The notes under the pieces were generated by a model. It saw only the letters and a program-made list of their open reading frames with translations. It ran no database searches and was not told the origin of the DNA. DNA of 64,000 nucleotides from Hyphomicrobiales bacterium (GTDB lineage Bacteria; Pseudomonadota; Alphaproteobacteria; Rhizobiales; Rhizobiaceae): the NCBI GenBank assembly GCA_021775415.1, contig JAJFHV010000010.1, positions 248,001 through 312,000 on the forward strand, read 5' to 3'. Position 1 is the stretch's first letter. Each line of letters opens with the position of its first letter. A program made the position numbers and the translations under genes. Shown here piece by piece: positions 36,944-46,769 of this stretch.

Positions 36944-38314
36944 TTAGCCCAATACTGCGTGAACAGCCTTCTTGGTCGCATCAACGATGATGTCCGCCTC
37001 TTCTTTGCTCAAGCAAAGCGGCGGCGAAAAACCAAGTATGTTGCCGTGGGGCATTGCCCTGGCTATCACACCCAAGCTGGCCATTTCGGCGATGATCGTT
37101 GCTGATACTTTTCTCGAAGCATCAAAGTAAGTACGTTTTTCACGATCTTCTACCAGTTCGACACCGCACAACATACCTTCGCCGCGGACATCACCTACAT
37201 TTTTGTGGTCGCCGAGCGCATCACGCATTGCAGCCTTAAGATAAGCACCCACCTCGCCAGCGCTCTTAACCAGTCCAAGCTCATCCAGGAGCTTCAGGTT
37301 GGCAACACCGGCTGCGGCACTGATCGGGTGGGCAGAATAAGTCCAACCGTGGCCCATCGGCCCAAACTCGTCATTTCCCTGCACCAGAACATCCCAAACC
37401 TTTTTGGAAAAGATCGAACCGGAAAGTGGTGCGTATGCAGAAGTTAGTCCCTTGGCGATGGTGATCATATCCGCTTCCAGACCAAAGTGATCACTGCCAA
37501 ACATCGAGCCCAACCGTCCAAAGCCGGTTACGACCTCATCAACGATCAACAAAATGTCATGCTTTTTGAGAACCGGCTGGATTTTGTCCCAGTAACCGGC
37601 TGGCGGCGGCACAATACCGCCGGTACCAAGCATCGGCTCTCCTACGAAGGCTGCAATTGTGTCAGCCCCTTCGCGTTCGATCAGAGCTTCAAGCTCTGCC
37701 GCGCAATAATCACTGAACTGCTCTTCACTCATGGAGATATCATCACGGCTGAACCAGGACGGAGCAACCGTGTGCAAAACACCTTCGAAAGGCAGGTCAA
37801 ACTTGTTGTGAAACAGTGGAAGTCCTGTAAGCGAACCAGACGCCAAACCCGAGCCATGATAGGCACGCCAGCGTGAGATGATCTTTTTCTTTTCAGGGCG
37901 ACCCAAAATATTGTTGTAGTAGCGAACCATCTTCATGTTGGTTTCGTTTGCATCGGAACCGCCGAGGCCAAAATACACCCGGCTCATGTTCTCCGGCGCA
38001 CGTTCAATCACCATTTTTGCAAGGGTAATCGCAGCTTCTGAGCCGTGACCCATATAGGCGTGAAAATAGGCTAACTCTTTTGCCTGTTCGGCGATAGCGT
38101 CGGAAATTTCCGTACGACCATGGCCGACATTCACGCAAAACAGTCCGGCAAAAGCGTCAAGCAGCCGAGTGCCGTCGCGATCTTCGATGAAAACCCCATC
38201 CGCTTTGGAAACGATACGAGTAGGAGACTCCCCGCGCGCATGCATCGCCGTGTGGGTAGAGGGATGCATAAAGTAATCCCGGTCCCAGGCATCCAATTGA
38301 TCGTTCTTTAGCAT
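36944..38314 (-). CDS. Class III PLP-dependent aminotransferase
   Basis: From the ATG at 38314 the protein has 456 residues. The PLP lysine is in MITIAKGLTSAYAPLSG, preceded by the aspartate in LLIVDEVVTGFGRLGS. HGWTYSAHPISAAAG is typical of omega-amino acid:pyruvate, taurine or putrescine-type aminotransferases. The substrate cannot be read from the sequence. It is followed by ppc in the same direction. Confidence 0.9.
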   Translation of the reverse strand: MLKNDQLDAWDRDYFMHPSTHTAMHARGESPTRIVSKADGVFIEDRDGTRLLDAFAGLFCVNVGHGRTEISDAIAEQAKELAYFHAYMGHGSEAAITLAKMVIERAPENMSRVYFGLGGSDANETNMKMVRYYNNILGRPEKKKIISRWRAYHGSGLASGSLTGLPLFHNKFDLPFEGVLHTVAPSWFSRDDISMSEEQFSDYCAAELEALIEREGADTIAAFVGEPMLGTGGIVPPPAGYWDKIQPVLKKHDILLIVDEVVTGFGRLGSMFGSDHFGLEADMITIAKGLTSAYAPLSGSIFSKKVWDVLVQGNDEFGPMGHGWTYSAHPISAAAGVANLKLLDELGLVKSAGEVGAYLKAAMRDALGDHKNVGDVRGEGMLCGVELVEDREKRTYFDASRKVSATIIAEMASLGVIARAMPHGNILGFSPPLCLSKEEADIIVDATKKAVHAVLG

Positions 38315-38388
38315 ATGAGCCTCCTGTAATTCGTCTGTTTCGCACACATATCTCGAACTTGTAACGGTATTTATTACCGCAGGTGAAA

Positions 38389-39207
38389 TTATTCGCCGAC
38401 AAATGCCTTTTCCAGGACAAAGCTGCCCGGGTGACTGTTTGCGCCTTCAATAAGACCATTTGCTTCGCATATGGAACGCACATCATGATTGAAGCCCATG
38501 GATCCGCAAATCATTACTCGATCATGTTCCGGATCGAAACCCTCAATTCCAAGATCCAAGAACAACTTGCCACTCTCAATCAAATCCGTAATCCGGCCCT
38601 GGTTGGGTGATATTTCGCGGGTGGTGGTTGGATAGTATTTCAGTTTCTCCACCACTTCTTCACCCACGAGAAGATCCTGTGGCAGGCTTTCGACAAGCTG
38701 TCTTCCATAAGCCAGTTCCGCCACATCACGACAGGTCTGGGTCAGGATCACATTGTCAAATTTCTCATAGGTTTCCGGGTCGCGAACAAGCGAGGCGAAC
38801 GGTGCGATGCCTGTACCCGTCGCCAGCATGAACAATCTCTTGCCCGGCAAGAGAGCGTCCAAAACGAGTGTGCCGACCGGCTTGGGGCGCAAGATGACCT
38901 GGTCGCCCGGTTGAATATTTTGCAGCATCGACGTCAATGGTCCGTTAGGAACCTTGATTGAGTAAAACTCCAACTCGTCGTCCCAGGACGGCGAAGCAAT
39001 TGAATACGCACGAAGAACGGGTTTGCCGTTGTCGCCTGGAAGGCCGATCATCACGAATTCACCGGAGCGAAAACGCAAGCTTCTGGGGCGGGTTAAACGA
39101 AAGGAAAACAGGTTGTCCGTCCAGTGTTGCACACTTGTTACCGTCTGGGCATCTGGATGTAATGGGGTCGCGTTTTCTATAACGCCTGGATTGAGGAGTT
39201 GGTTCAT
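38389..39207 (-). CDS. fpr: Ferredoxin-NADP+ reductase
   Basis: The protein has 272 residues from the ATG at 39207. A TTG 12 bases upstream is an alternative; the ATG has GGA about 10 bases ahead. The FAD domain shows LRAYSIASPSWDDELEFYS and the NADP domain shows LATGTGIAPFASLVRD and VMICGSMGFNHDVRSICE, ending in VLEKAFVGE. As the last gene of the sulfur reduction operon it probably supplies reduced ferredoxin to the sulfite reductase, which is an inference from context. Confidence 0.94.
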   Translation of the reverse strand: MNQLLNPGVIENATPLHPDAQTVTSVQHWTDNLFSFRLTRPRSLRFRSGEFVMIGLPGDNGKPVLRAYSIASPSWDDELEFYSIKVPNGPLTSMLQNIQPGDQVILRPKPVGTLVLDALLPGKRLFMLATGTGIAPFASLVRDPETYEKFDNVILTQTCRDVAELAYGRQLVESLPQDLLVGEEVVEKLKYYPTTTREISPNQGRITDLIESGKLFLDLGIEGFDPEHDRVMICGSMGFNHDVRSICEANGLIEGANSHPGSFVLEKAFVGE

Positions 39208-39227
39208 TTCTATGTCCAATTAGTTGA

Positions 39228-39698
39228 TTAGGCAGATTCTTTTTTATCGGCGCTTGAGTTACGACCGGTCAGTCGATCGAGATAGTTCGCTTGCACCCGC
39301 GTAATACTGTCTCGCCATTGTTTTTCCGGTTGTCGCCCGGCCTGCGGCGCGGGCATCTCCACTTCGTCAAATCCGCAACGAAGCGCTAGCGGGTACTGGT
39401 CCGCCAGAACATGACCATTAGCGCGCAACAGGCCTTCAAATCCCAGTTGCCGGAGCCGCTTGGCAAGGCTGAAACCGCGCCCATCAGTGAATGAGGGAAA
39501 AGGAATGCGGATTGCTGACACCAACCCGAGCAATCCGACAATAGCATCCGCATCGGTTGAGTTGGCGATGTCGAGACCGGTTGTTTCTTTGTCACGTTCA
39601 TGGGTATCGAGATCGAATTGCTCAAGCGGAATGAATGAGCCGCCGGCACCGAGCCATTCATCCTCACTGAATTTTCCATCTCTAATGATGACTGTCAT
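39228..39698 (-). CDS. DUF934 domain-containing protein
   Basis: The protein has 156 residues. Its core, FTDGRGFSLAKRLRQLGFEG and ADQYPLALRCGFDEVE, defines DUF934. Such proteins almost always sit beside cysH and cysI in alpha- and betaproteobacteria and are presumed to assist assimilatory sulfite reduction. It lies between cysH (30 bp) and fpr (20 bp before the fpr ATG) in the same direction. The biochemical role is not known. Confidence 0.92.
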   Translation of the reverse strand: MTVIIRDGKFSEDEWLGAGGSFIPLEQFDLDTHERDKETTGLDIANSTDADAIVGLLGLVSAIRIPFPSFTDGRGFSLAKRLRQLGFEGLLRANGHVLADQYPLALRCGFDEVEMPAPQAGRQPEKQWRDSITRVQANYLDRLTGRNSSADKKESA

Positions 39699-39728
39699 TT
39701 ATTTTTCCGATCCTATCCCACACCCAAA

Positions 39729-40451
39729 TCAGGCGACTTGGCGCACAATTTTGTTGTTCACTACATGAATACCGCACTCGGTTTTTTCTGAATCTGCCCA
39801 GCGACCACTCCTTACGTCAGCGCCTGACTTCACACGGGCGGTGCATGGCGCACAGCCAATTGATGTAAATCCGTCTGCCACAAGCGGATGGCGTGGCAGG
39901 GCATGGAGCTTGAAATACGCCTCTATGTCTTCACGATCCCAATGCAGGAGCGGATTGATTTTCAACCGTCCATTTTCATCTGCCTCGATAGGGCGAATAT
40001 TTGCACGATCGGAACTCTGGTGACGTTTGCGGCCATTGATCCAACTGTCAAAGCCTTCCAGTGCATCTTCAAGCGGTCGGGTTTTGCGTAGATCACAACA
40101 AGCGTCTGGGTCTTTCAGGTGCAAACGACCGAATACATCCTCGCGGCGAATTTGTGTGCTGGATGCCGAAACGGTTCTCACGTCGCTCAGCCGGAGGTAA
40201 TCGGCAAGCTTGCGCTGATAATCAAGGGTTTCCTGAAACATCATCCTTGTGTCCACGAACAATACCGGGACGCTACGATCAACCCGCGAAGCCAAATGGA
40301 GAAGCACCGCTGATTCCGCACCAAATGAGGACACCAACGCCGTATTTCCTGCGATGCCGTCAACCAACACCTGTTTCAGGAGGGTGAGGCTTGATTGCTC
40401 GATCCATTCCAAACTTGTTTGTTCAGCCAGGGTTTCAACTCTATGCAGCAT
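39729..40451 (-). CDS. cysH: Phosphoadenylyl/adenylyl-sulfate reductase
   Basis: From the ATG at 40451 the protein has 240 residues. An upstream in-frame codon would add 36 residues inside cysI. The nucleotide motif is SSFGAESAVLLHL. The cysteines C118-C119, C200 and C203 match a [4Fe-4S] site and C226 in ECGIH is catalytic, so APS is the likely substrate as in other rhizobia. It reduces activated sulfate to sulfite with thioredoxin. It overlaps the cysI end by 11 bp. Confidence 0.94.
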   Translation of the reverse strand: MLHRVETLAEQTSLEWIEQSSLTLLKQVLVDGIAGNTALVSSFGAESAVLLHLASRVDRSVPVLFVDTRMMFQETLDYQRKLADYLRLSDVRTVSASSTQIRREDVFGRLHLKDPDACCDLRKTRPLEDALEGFDSWINGRKRHQSSDRANIRPIEADENGRLKINPLLHWDREDIEAYFKLHALPRHPLVADGFTSIGCAPCTARVKSGADVRSGRWADSEKTECGIHVVNNKIVRQVA

Positions 40452-42108
40452 TGCGCTCAGCTTCCGGGTAGAGGGCGGCAACAAATGGGTTGCTACCAAG
40501 ACGACGATAGGATTGGAGAAATGTTTCTTCGCTGCCTTCACGGATTTCCAGATATGCATTGATTAAACGTTCAAGTGCCGGAATAAGCTCATCTGCAGCA
40601 AATCCAGGCCCTGCCCGCTCGCCCAGTGCCATGGTCTCGGTCGCGTCACCACCCAGCGTAATCTGGTAATTTTCAACACCTGCCTTATCGAGACCAAGTA
40701 TCCCGATGTGGCCAACATGATGATGACCGCAAGCATTGATACAGCCTGAAATCTTGATCTTCATCTCACCGATTTCATGCTCCAACTTCAATTCGCTGAA
40801 ACGAGTGGAAATTTCCTGGGCAATCGGGATTGAACGCGCGGTCGCAAGCGCGCAATAGTCCATTCCGGGACAAGCGATGATGTCCGAGATCAGCCCAATG
40901 TTTGCCGTTGCCAGTCCAACTTCTTTCAATGCCTGATAAATCGCAGGGATGTCGGCTTTGCGCACGTGTGGCAAAACGATGTTTTGTTCGTGGCTGATAC
41001 GAAGCTCGTCATGACCATATTGTTCGGCCAAATCAGCTACGACACGCATCTGTTCAGAAGTCGCATCACCGGGAGTGCCACCGACAGGTTTCAGTGAAAT
41101 CGTGACAATGCCGTAAGCCGGATTGCGATGCTCAGCCACATTGGTCTCAACAAATGATCGCAGTGCGGGATTCTTATCTATTTCCTGCTCAAATGCGGTT
41201 GTTTGAACATTATTGAACTGGGGCGGCTCAAAAAATTGCGCAATCCGCGCAACCAGCTCATCCGAGGGGCGCTGGAACTCCGGCTTGATGCGTTCGTAAG
41301 CCACCTCAACCGCAGATTTGATTTCTTCAAGGCCTGCCTCATGAACCAGAATTTTTATGCGCGCCTTGTATTTATTGTCACGACGACCACGCAAATTATA
41401 AACCTGCAGTATCGCTTCAAGATAAGGCAGCAACTCCGCTTTCGGCAAAAATTCCCGGATGACTTTGCCAACCATTGGAGTTCTACCCAATCCACCGCCA
41501 ACGATGATTTCATAACCCGGCTCACCGGCATCATTGGAAACCATACGAACACCAATGTCGTGAGCTTTGGTTACTGCCCGGTCATTGGGGGCACCGGAGA
41601 TGGCAATCTTGAATTTTCGCGGCAGGAATTGAAACTCCGGATGGTCGGTGGACCATTGCCGCAGAAGCTCAGCCGTTGGACGCGGATCTTCAATCTCGTC
41701 AGCCGCAGCGCCCGCAAAATGGTCTGCCGTTACATTTCGAATACAGTTACCGGATGTCTGTATGGCATGCATGCTGACGTCTGCCAGCGCATCCAGAATG
41801 TCGGGCACGTCTTTCAGTTTTGGCCAATTGTACTGGATGTTCTGTCGGGTGGTGAAGTGGCCGTAACCCTTGTCCCACTTGTCCGCGATGAGTGCGAGTT
41901 GCCGCATTTGCCGGCTGTCCAGCGTTCCATAGGGGATTGCTACGCGTAGCATATAGGCATGTAACTGTAGATACAGGCCATTCATCAGCCGTAGCGGTTT
42001 GAACTCATCTTCGGTCAGTGAACCATCAATGCGCTTTTCGACCTGGCCACGGAACTGGCGTACCCGCTCGCGGACAAACTTCTCATCAAATTCGTCGTAA
42101 ACATACAT
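40441..42108 (-). CDS. cysI: Assimilatory nitrite/sulfite reductase, sirohaem type
   Basis: The protein has 555 residues. The [4Fe-4S]-sirohaem ligands are CPGMDYC and CINAC (in KISGCINACGHHHVGHIG). Sirohaem contacts TRQNIQYNW and CIRNVTADHFAGAA are present. Reduction of sulfite to sulfide is inferred because it is coupled with cysG and cysH; the ferredoxin reductase gene at the operon end suggests ferredoxin as donor. Confidence 0.95.
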   Translation of the reverse strand: MYVYDEFDEKFVRERVRQFRGQVEKRIDGSLTEDEFKPLRLMNGLYLQLHAYMLRVAIPYGTLDSRQMRQLALIADKWDKGYGHFTTRQNIQYNWPKLKDVPDILDALADVSMHAIQTSGNCIRNVTADHFAGAAADEIEDPRPTAELLRQWSTDHPEFQFLPRKFKIAISGAPNDRAVTKAHDIGVRMVSNDAGEPGYEIIVGGGLGRTPMVGKVIREFLPKAELLPYLEAILQVYNLRGRRDNKYKARIKILVHEAGLEEIKSAVEVAYERIKPEFQRPSDELVARIAQFFEPPQFNNVQTTAFEQEIDKNPALRSFVETNVAEHRNPAYGIVTISLKPVGGTPGDATSEQMRVVADLAEQYGHDELRISHEQNIVLPHVRKADIPAIYQALKEVGLATANIGLISDIIACPGMDYCALATARSIPIAQEISTRFSELKLEHEIGEMKIKISGCINACGHHHVGHIGILGLDKAGVENYQITLGGDATETMALGERAGPGFAADELIPALERLINAYLEIREGSEETFLQSYRRLGSNPFVAALYPEAERNAA

Positions 42109-42114
42109 AATAGA

Positions 42115-42417
42115 TCAAGCCTCTGTCTGTTTGCCGTGGGGATAGTTTGAAGGTCCCCTGGAACGAAATTCTTCACGAAAATGAGTTGCTTCAGGCGTGC
42201 CATCAGCGCTGTAGCGGGCATCAACCAGATAAGGTCCAATCAAGCGGTCATGTTGTTGGTTGGCTTCTGAAAGCGCTGCATTTGCTGCCGCCTCTTCCTC
42301 AAAAATGGCGACGTCAGATAGATGCCTGCTCCATTCACCGGAAGCAGTCATGTAAATGACATCGCCATCAAAGAGGTCGTTTGCGGTCAACATCTTGGGA
42401 GTAAATGCACGAGCCAT
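42115..42417 (-). CDS. DUF2849 domain-containing protein
   Basis: A 100-residue cytosolic protein typical of DUF2849 (LTANDLFDGDVIYMTASGEW, YLVDARYSADGTPEATHFRE). Its start overlaps the cysG stop by one base and it ends 6 bases before the cysI start. The family occurs only in this operon context in alphaproteobacteria as far as I know; a helper role in sulfite reduction is inferred. Confidence 0.92.
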   Translation of the reverse strand: MARAFTPKMLTANDLFDGDVIYMTASGEWSRHLSDVAIFEEEAAANAALSEANQQHDRLIGPYLVDARYSADGTPEATHFREEFRSRGPSNYPHGKQTEA

Positions 42418-43823
42418 CAGAGCGCCCCAACTTTCAAGGTATTGGATTCAACGATTTGTCTGGCGTGGCCTGCTGCTTCACGCGGCTCAACACCAAGAAG
42501 CAGAATTGCCGGCCCCTCGGAATCCCTTGCCGCGACGGACAATTCAGCAAGCGTTGAGGCAATGATCTTCTGGTCGGGACGGGAAGCATTTTCAACGATG
42601 CTCACCGGCGTATCAGGAGCCGCGCCGTGCATCAGCAAACGGGCGCTTAAAAACTGCGCGGTTCTCAATCCCATGTAAATCGCGGCAACGCTGCCTTCTT
42701 TGGCAAGGGTGCGCCAGTCATGCTCGGCAAAACCCTCGACGTCATGACCGGTTATGACCTGGAGCGCAGAGTTACGATTGCGTTTGGTGAGTGATACGCC
42801 GAGACTTGCAGCGGCGGCAGATGCGGCTGTGATCCCAGGAACAATTTCCCAGGCAATATCAGAGGCATCGAGCGCATCCATCTCCTCATCGAGACGACCG
42901 AATACGACCGGATCACCGGATTTAAGACGTACAACCTTGGCGCCGGTTGAAGCATGTTCAATCATCAGGATGTTGATATCTTCCTGCTTCCAGGCATCAC
43001 CGAAACCCATCTTGCCGGTTTCAACAATAACCGCTTCACGACGCGCAAGCTCCAGAACCTGAACTGATACCAGCCGATCGTGGATAACCACATCTGCGTC
43101 CGCCAAAATGCGTCGGGCTTTTACAGTTAAAAGATCAGGATCGCCTGGACCTGCACCCATCAGAAAAACGCGTCCAGCTTCTGGCCGTTCTTCGCCTGTT
43201 TCAACGAATAGCTGCTCCAGAACCTCGCTGGCACCCGCTACGCCTTTGCGTCTCAGCGCAAGCGGTCCTTCTACGAAGAAAAACCGTGTCCAGAAGCGTC
43301 GACGTCGGCTGCCGTGTGGCAAGGTTGAGGCTTTTGAGCGAAAACGTTCGCCAATGCGTGCCAGAATACCTAACTCACCGGGCAGGTTTTCCTCGATCTC
43401 TGCTTTCAATTTGCGGGCAAGAACCGGTGCGGTTCCTTCAGTACCGATTGCAATTGTAACAGGATCACGGTCAACGATTGCCGGCGTGATGAATTCACTT
43501 GCCTCCAGATTGTCAACAACGTTGAAGAGTACACCCGCTTCTCTGGCCAATTGAGCGGTGCGCGCATCGTGGTCCGGATCATCAGACGCTGCATAAACCA
43601 TCGTGGCGGCTGCAATATCTTCCTGGCATACATCTCTCGAGATCACTTTGAGAAGACCAGCATCTTCCCAACTGCGTATCCGATCCGCCGGATGTTGGGA
43701 AAACACCACCACTTGCGCCTCTGTCTTGAGCAACAGGCGCAGTTTGGCAATCGCTGTCTCACCGCCGCCACACACGATAACGTGGCGATTTCTCAGATCG
43801 AGGAACACAGGAAAATGGCGCAT
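42417..43823 (-). CDS. cysG: Sirohaem synthase (precorrin-2 dehydrogenase / uroporphyrinogen-III methyltransferase)
   Basis: The protein has 468 residues. The N-terminal part (1-210) has the NAD site VIVCGGGETAIAKLRLLL and performs dehydrogenation and ferrochelation. The C-terminal part has VFLMGAGPGDPDLLTVKARR, VVIHDRLVS and MGFGDAWKQEDINILMIEHA and methylates uroporphyrinogen III with SAM. It makes the sirohaem used by the cysI product and is the first gene of the operon. Confidence 0.96.
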   Translation of the reverse strand: MRHFPVFLDLRNRHVIVCGGGETAIAKLRLLLKTEAQVVVFSQHPADRIRSWEDAGLLKVISRDVCQEDIAAATMVYAASDDPDHDARTAQLAREAGVLFNVVDNLEASEFITPAIVDRDPVTIAIGTEGTAPVLARKLKAEIEENLPGELGILARIGERFRSKASTLPHGSRRRRFWTRFFFVEGPLALRRKGVAGASEVLEQLFVETGEERPEAGRVFLMGAGPGDPDLLTVKARRILADADVVIHDRLVSVQVLELARREAVIVETGKMGFGDAWKQEDINILMIEHASTGAKVVRLKSGDPVVFGRLDEEMDALDASDIAWEIVPGITAASAAAASLGVSLTKRNRNSALQVITGHDVEGFAEHDWRTLAKEGSVAAIYMGLRTAQFLSARLLMHGAAPDTPVSIVENASRPDQKIIASTLAELSVAARDSEGPAILLLGVEPREAAGHARQIVESNTLKVGAL

Positions 43824-43975
43824 AACAAATTGGACTTTCTTCGCAAACGGGGATTGCGCGAATTTATTCCAATATGTGGTTTGATCACCGCATTTTCAAA
43901 GCACGGTATTCTAGCGAAATACGATTATCGGAAAATTGATACTCCAAAGTGAATGATTGCAGAAAATGAACAGCA

Positions 43976-44611
43976 TCATGCTCGAAACACATGAACAATA
44001 CCCCGAATTTCCTCGATTTCCAGGTATGGGATTTCGAACTGTTCTTCGAGATTCAATCCCTGTCTCTCGATCTCCAGCGGCAGTTTTTCTTCCCATCCGC
44101 AATCGTCCCAACCCTTGCCATTCACGGTCAGTATCGCGAGGCCTTCGGGTACCAGCACATCAACCAGAATACCCAGATGCTCGGGATGCGGGGGGCCATA
44201 CCCAAAAACGCCACTGGCAAAAACGGCATCGAACGGTTCAACATTCAGTTTTTGTGTCAAATCTGCCTCTGCAAGACTTTGATAAGCACCTGTTTTATCA
44301 GCGATTTCCAACATTTCTGGTGACAAATCCAGCCCATGTATGTTGTCGTAACCCTGTCGCATAAGTGCGACACCGGAAAGGCCGGTTCCGCAGCCTGCAT
44401 CCAGAATCCGGGCTGATTTATCCGGAACCCTTTTGGCAAATTCTACGGCCGCCGTTTCAAAACCCACATAGCCAAATTCACCAACACTGTCGGCTTCATA
44501 GGTCTTGGCCCAATCCCGATAAAGCTCCTTCTGCATCTCAACCGTTTTGGTCCGGTATACATCTCCGAGTTTCGGGCTTTTGGTGGTGTGGTTCGCACCT
44601 TTATCGTTCAT
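43976..44611 (-). CDS. Class I SAM-dependent methyltransferase
   Basis: From the ATG at 44611, with a clear AGGAGG site upstream, the protein has 211 residues. The SAM-binding motif I is ILDAGCGTGLSG, followed by HGLDLSPEML and DAVFASGVFGYGPPHPEHL. It methylates an unknown small molecule. An upstream in-frame start within the preceding gene is rejected. It lies 14 bp after the TIGR03084 gene. Confidence 0.86.
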   Translation of the reverse strand: MNDKGANHTTKSPKLGDVYRTKTVEMQKELYRDWAKTYEADSVGEFGYVGFETAAVEFAKRVPDKSARILDAGCGTGLSGVALMRQGYDNIHGLDLSPEMLEIADKTGAYQSLAEADLTQKLNVEPFDAVFASGVFGYGPPHPEHLGILVDVLVPEGLAILTVNGKGWDDCGWEEKLPLEIERQGLNLEEQFEIPYLEIEEIRGIVHVFRA

Positions 44612-44625
44612 TTGAAGGTTACCTC

Positions 44626-45420
44626 CTACTGGGTAAATCTGGTGCCAGGTGCCGGCGGTGTTTCCGGTTTTCCAGCAAAGCACTGGGCATTTTCCATCCA
44701 TTGGCGGGCCGTCTCGCCAGTGGTAATTACATCCGTGTCCGCAACGTTTCGAACCTGGGTGACGATCTGGCAAAAACCGGTCGCAGAACCCTCCACGTGA
44801 TTATCGTCCTGGCTTTCATTCCACTCCCAGACCGCACCTGACGGGGCGTGCAATTTCACATGAGGTGATGGTTCAGGGATCTTTTCTTTGCGGTTTTCAA
44901 ATGTCCAGCCAAAAGCCAACACTCCCAGATGGGCAATGTTTTTGATCCTGTCAGTATCCACACGCGCAATCCCCAGCAGGTCAAAGATTTCCTGTCCATG
45001 CGCCCAGGTTTCCATTTGCCGTGCGGTGATGAACGATTTTGCACTCATATCCGGACCGGCCCACTTCAATCGGAGCTTGGGATCAGCTTTCGCATAGTTT
45101 GCAGCAGTTTCTTCGCAAACGGCCTTCCAGGCTTCAAACAGTTTTCTGCCGGACAAATTTCCCAGCCATTCACCCTGGGTTTCAACAAGCGTCCTGCCTT
45201 CTTTCACAGCCGCCGCGATCGGTGCATAAAACGCCAGAAATTTGTCCCCATCTTCAAGCGTGAGATTTGCAGCGTGATTAAACAGATGCAGATGTCCTAT
45301 CACGTCATTGATGGTCCAGTCCTTGAACTGGGTGTGACGTTCAAAATCACTATCTGATAATGGCTCCAGGATTTTTGAAAGTGCATGACATTCCTCCAAA
45401 AAGTCTGTCGCTTGCTGCAT
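44626..45420 (-). CDS. TIGR03084 family DinB/mycothiol-isomerase-like metal-binding protein
   Basis: The protein has 264 residues. Candidate metal ligands are H43/H45 in NDVIGHLHLFNH and the histidine in ARQMETWAHGQEIFDLLG, as in the DinB-like four-helix fold. The C-terminal domain ends with GTATGFCQ-type sequence here reading GSATGFCQIVTQVRNVADTD. TIGR03084 proteins have no defined reaction. It is followed by the methyltransferase gene in the same direction. Confidence 0.86.
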   Translation of the reverse strand: MQQATDFLEECHALSKILEPLSDSDFERHTQFKDWTINDVIGHLHLFNHAANLTLEDGDKFLAFYAPIAAAVKEGRTLVETQGEWLGNLSGRKLFEAWKAVCEETAANYAKADPKLRLKWAGPDMSAKSFITARQMETWAHGQEIFDLLGIARVDTDRIKNIAHLGVLAFGWTFENRKEKIPEPSPHVKLHAPSGAVWEWNESQDDNHVEGSATGFCQIVTQVRNVADTDVITTGETARQWMENAQCFAGKPETPPAPGTRFTQ

Positions 45421-45461
45421 TTGAACATCCTCACAACATCAGGAACCCGGACGGGACCTTT

Positions 45462-46769
45462 TTACGCGCCGGGTTTTGAGGCTTCACCTGCAATGTAAAC
45501 CTCGGCCACAGTCCGGTCGTCTCCCAAGGTTTGCATGACAAACAGCTCTTCTTCAAGAGTGGACACTGTTTCCATCCGGAGGCTCATGGCTGATGTCGCG
45601 TTTGCATCAAGCACCAGAATATCCGCATCCGAACCGGGCGAAAGATTGCCGATCCTGTCTTCAAGCCCCAGGGCGCAGGCATTTCCGAGAGTGGTTTGGT
45701 AGAATGAATAAACTGGCGTGAGACGCTGTCCTTGAAGCTGCATAACCTTGAACGCTTCATCAAGTGTCTTGAGCATTGAATAGCTGGTGCCGCCGCCGAT
45801 ATCGGTCGCAACACCAATTCGCACCGGATGCTTGCCGTTCCTCAATTTTTCAAAATTAAACAATCCACTTCCAAGGAACAGGTTCGAGGTCGGGCAAAAT
45901 ACTGCAACCGAACCCGATTCAGACATTGCGGCAATCTCACGATCAGACAGGTGGATGCTGTGACCGAAGAGTGATTTAGGCCCAAGCAAACCATACTGCG
46001 CATAGATATCAGTATAGTCCTTACACTGAGGGAACAGTTCACAGGCTAAAGCGATTTCGTTTGCGTTCTCAGATAGATGCGTTTGCACAAAACACTCTGG
46101 ATGCTCTTGCGCAAGGGCTCCGGACATTTCCATTTGCGCTGGCGTTGAGGTAATCGCAAAGCGCGGCGAAATCGCATAGTGCTGGCGCCCGGTACCATGC
46201 CATGTTTCGATCAGCGCCTTGGTGTCGTCGTAACCAGACTGGGGTGTATCCAGCAGCCCAACGGGCGCATTACGATCCATCATCACCTTGCCGCCAATCA
46301 TCAACATGTTGCGGCGATGACTTTCAGCAAAAAACACTTCAGCGGATTGTTTGTGAACTGAGCAATAGGCTGCAGCGGTCGTCGTTCCATGTTTTATCAG
46401 CTCGTCAAAAAAGACCGATGCGATGCGGGCACCGTGCTCAGTGGAGCCAAACTTCTGTTCTTCAACAAATGTGTAGGTATTGAGCCAGGTCAGAAGGTCT
46501 GGCGCATAGGATCCAATTATTTGCACCTGTGGAAAATGCAAATGCGGGTCAATAAATCCTGCAATCAGAATATACGGTCGATGATCAACTACTTCGATGT
46601 TATCCAGTGCATTCAATTTAACATCAGCATAAGACCCCGTAGCTTTGATTATGCCGTCGTCCACGTGAACCGCACCATCTTCCTCATAAACATATGAGTC
46701 AGATTCGCTGCCAAGAACTGGTTCAGACAGAAATGAAAGAGTACGACCTCTGAGAATTTTCCCAGTCAT
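45462..46769 (-). CDS. guaD: Guanine deaminase
   Basis: The protein has 435 residues of the amidohydrolase fold. Zinc-site motifs are DPHLHFPQ, QTHLSEN, FGHSIHLSD and the aspartate in GVATDIGGGTSYSML. HGTTTAAAYCSVH is typical of guanine deaminase. It converts guanine to xanthine, feeding xanthine dehydrogenase. It overlaps puuD by 4 bp and is the last gene of the hiuH-to-guaD operon. Confidence 0.94.
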   Translation of the reverse strand: MTGKILRGRTLSFLSEPVLGSESDSYVYEEDGAVHVDDGIIKATGSYADVKLNALDNIEVVDHRPYILIAGFIDPHLHFPQVQIIGSYAPDLLTWLNTYTFVEEQKFGSTEHGARIASVFFDELIKHGTTTAAAYCSVHKQSAEVFFAESHRRNMLMIGGKVMMDRNAPVGLLDTPQSGYDDTKALIETWHGTGRQHYAISPRFAITSTPAQMEMSGALAQEHPECFVQTHLSENANEIALACELFPQCKDYTDIYAQYGLLGPKSLFGHSIHLSDREIAAMSESGSVAVFCPTSNLFLGSGLFNFEKLRNGKHPVRIGVATDIGGGTSYSMLKTLDEAFKVMQLQGQRLTPVYSFYQTTLGNACALGLEDRIGNLSPGSDADILVLDANATSAMSLRMETVSTLEEELFVMQTLGDDRTVAEVYIAGEASKPGA

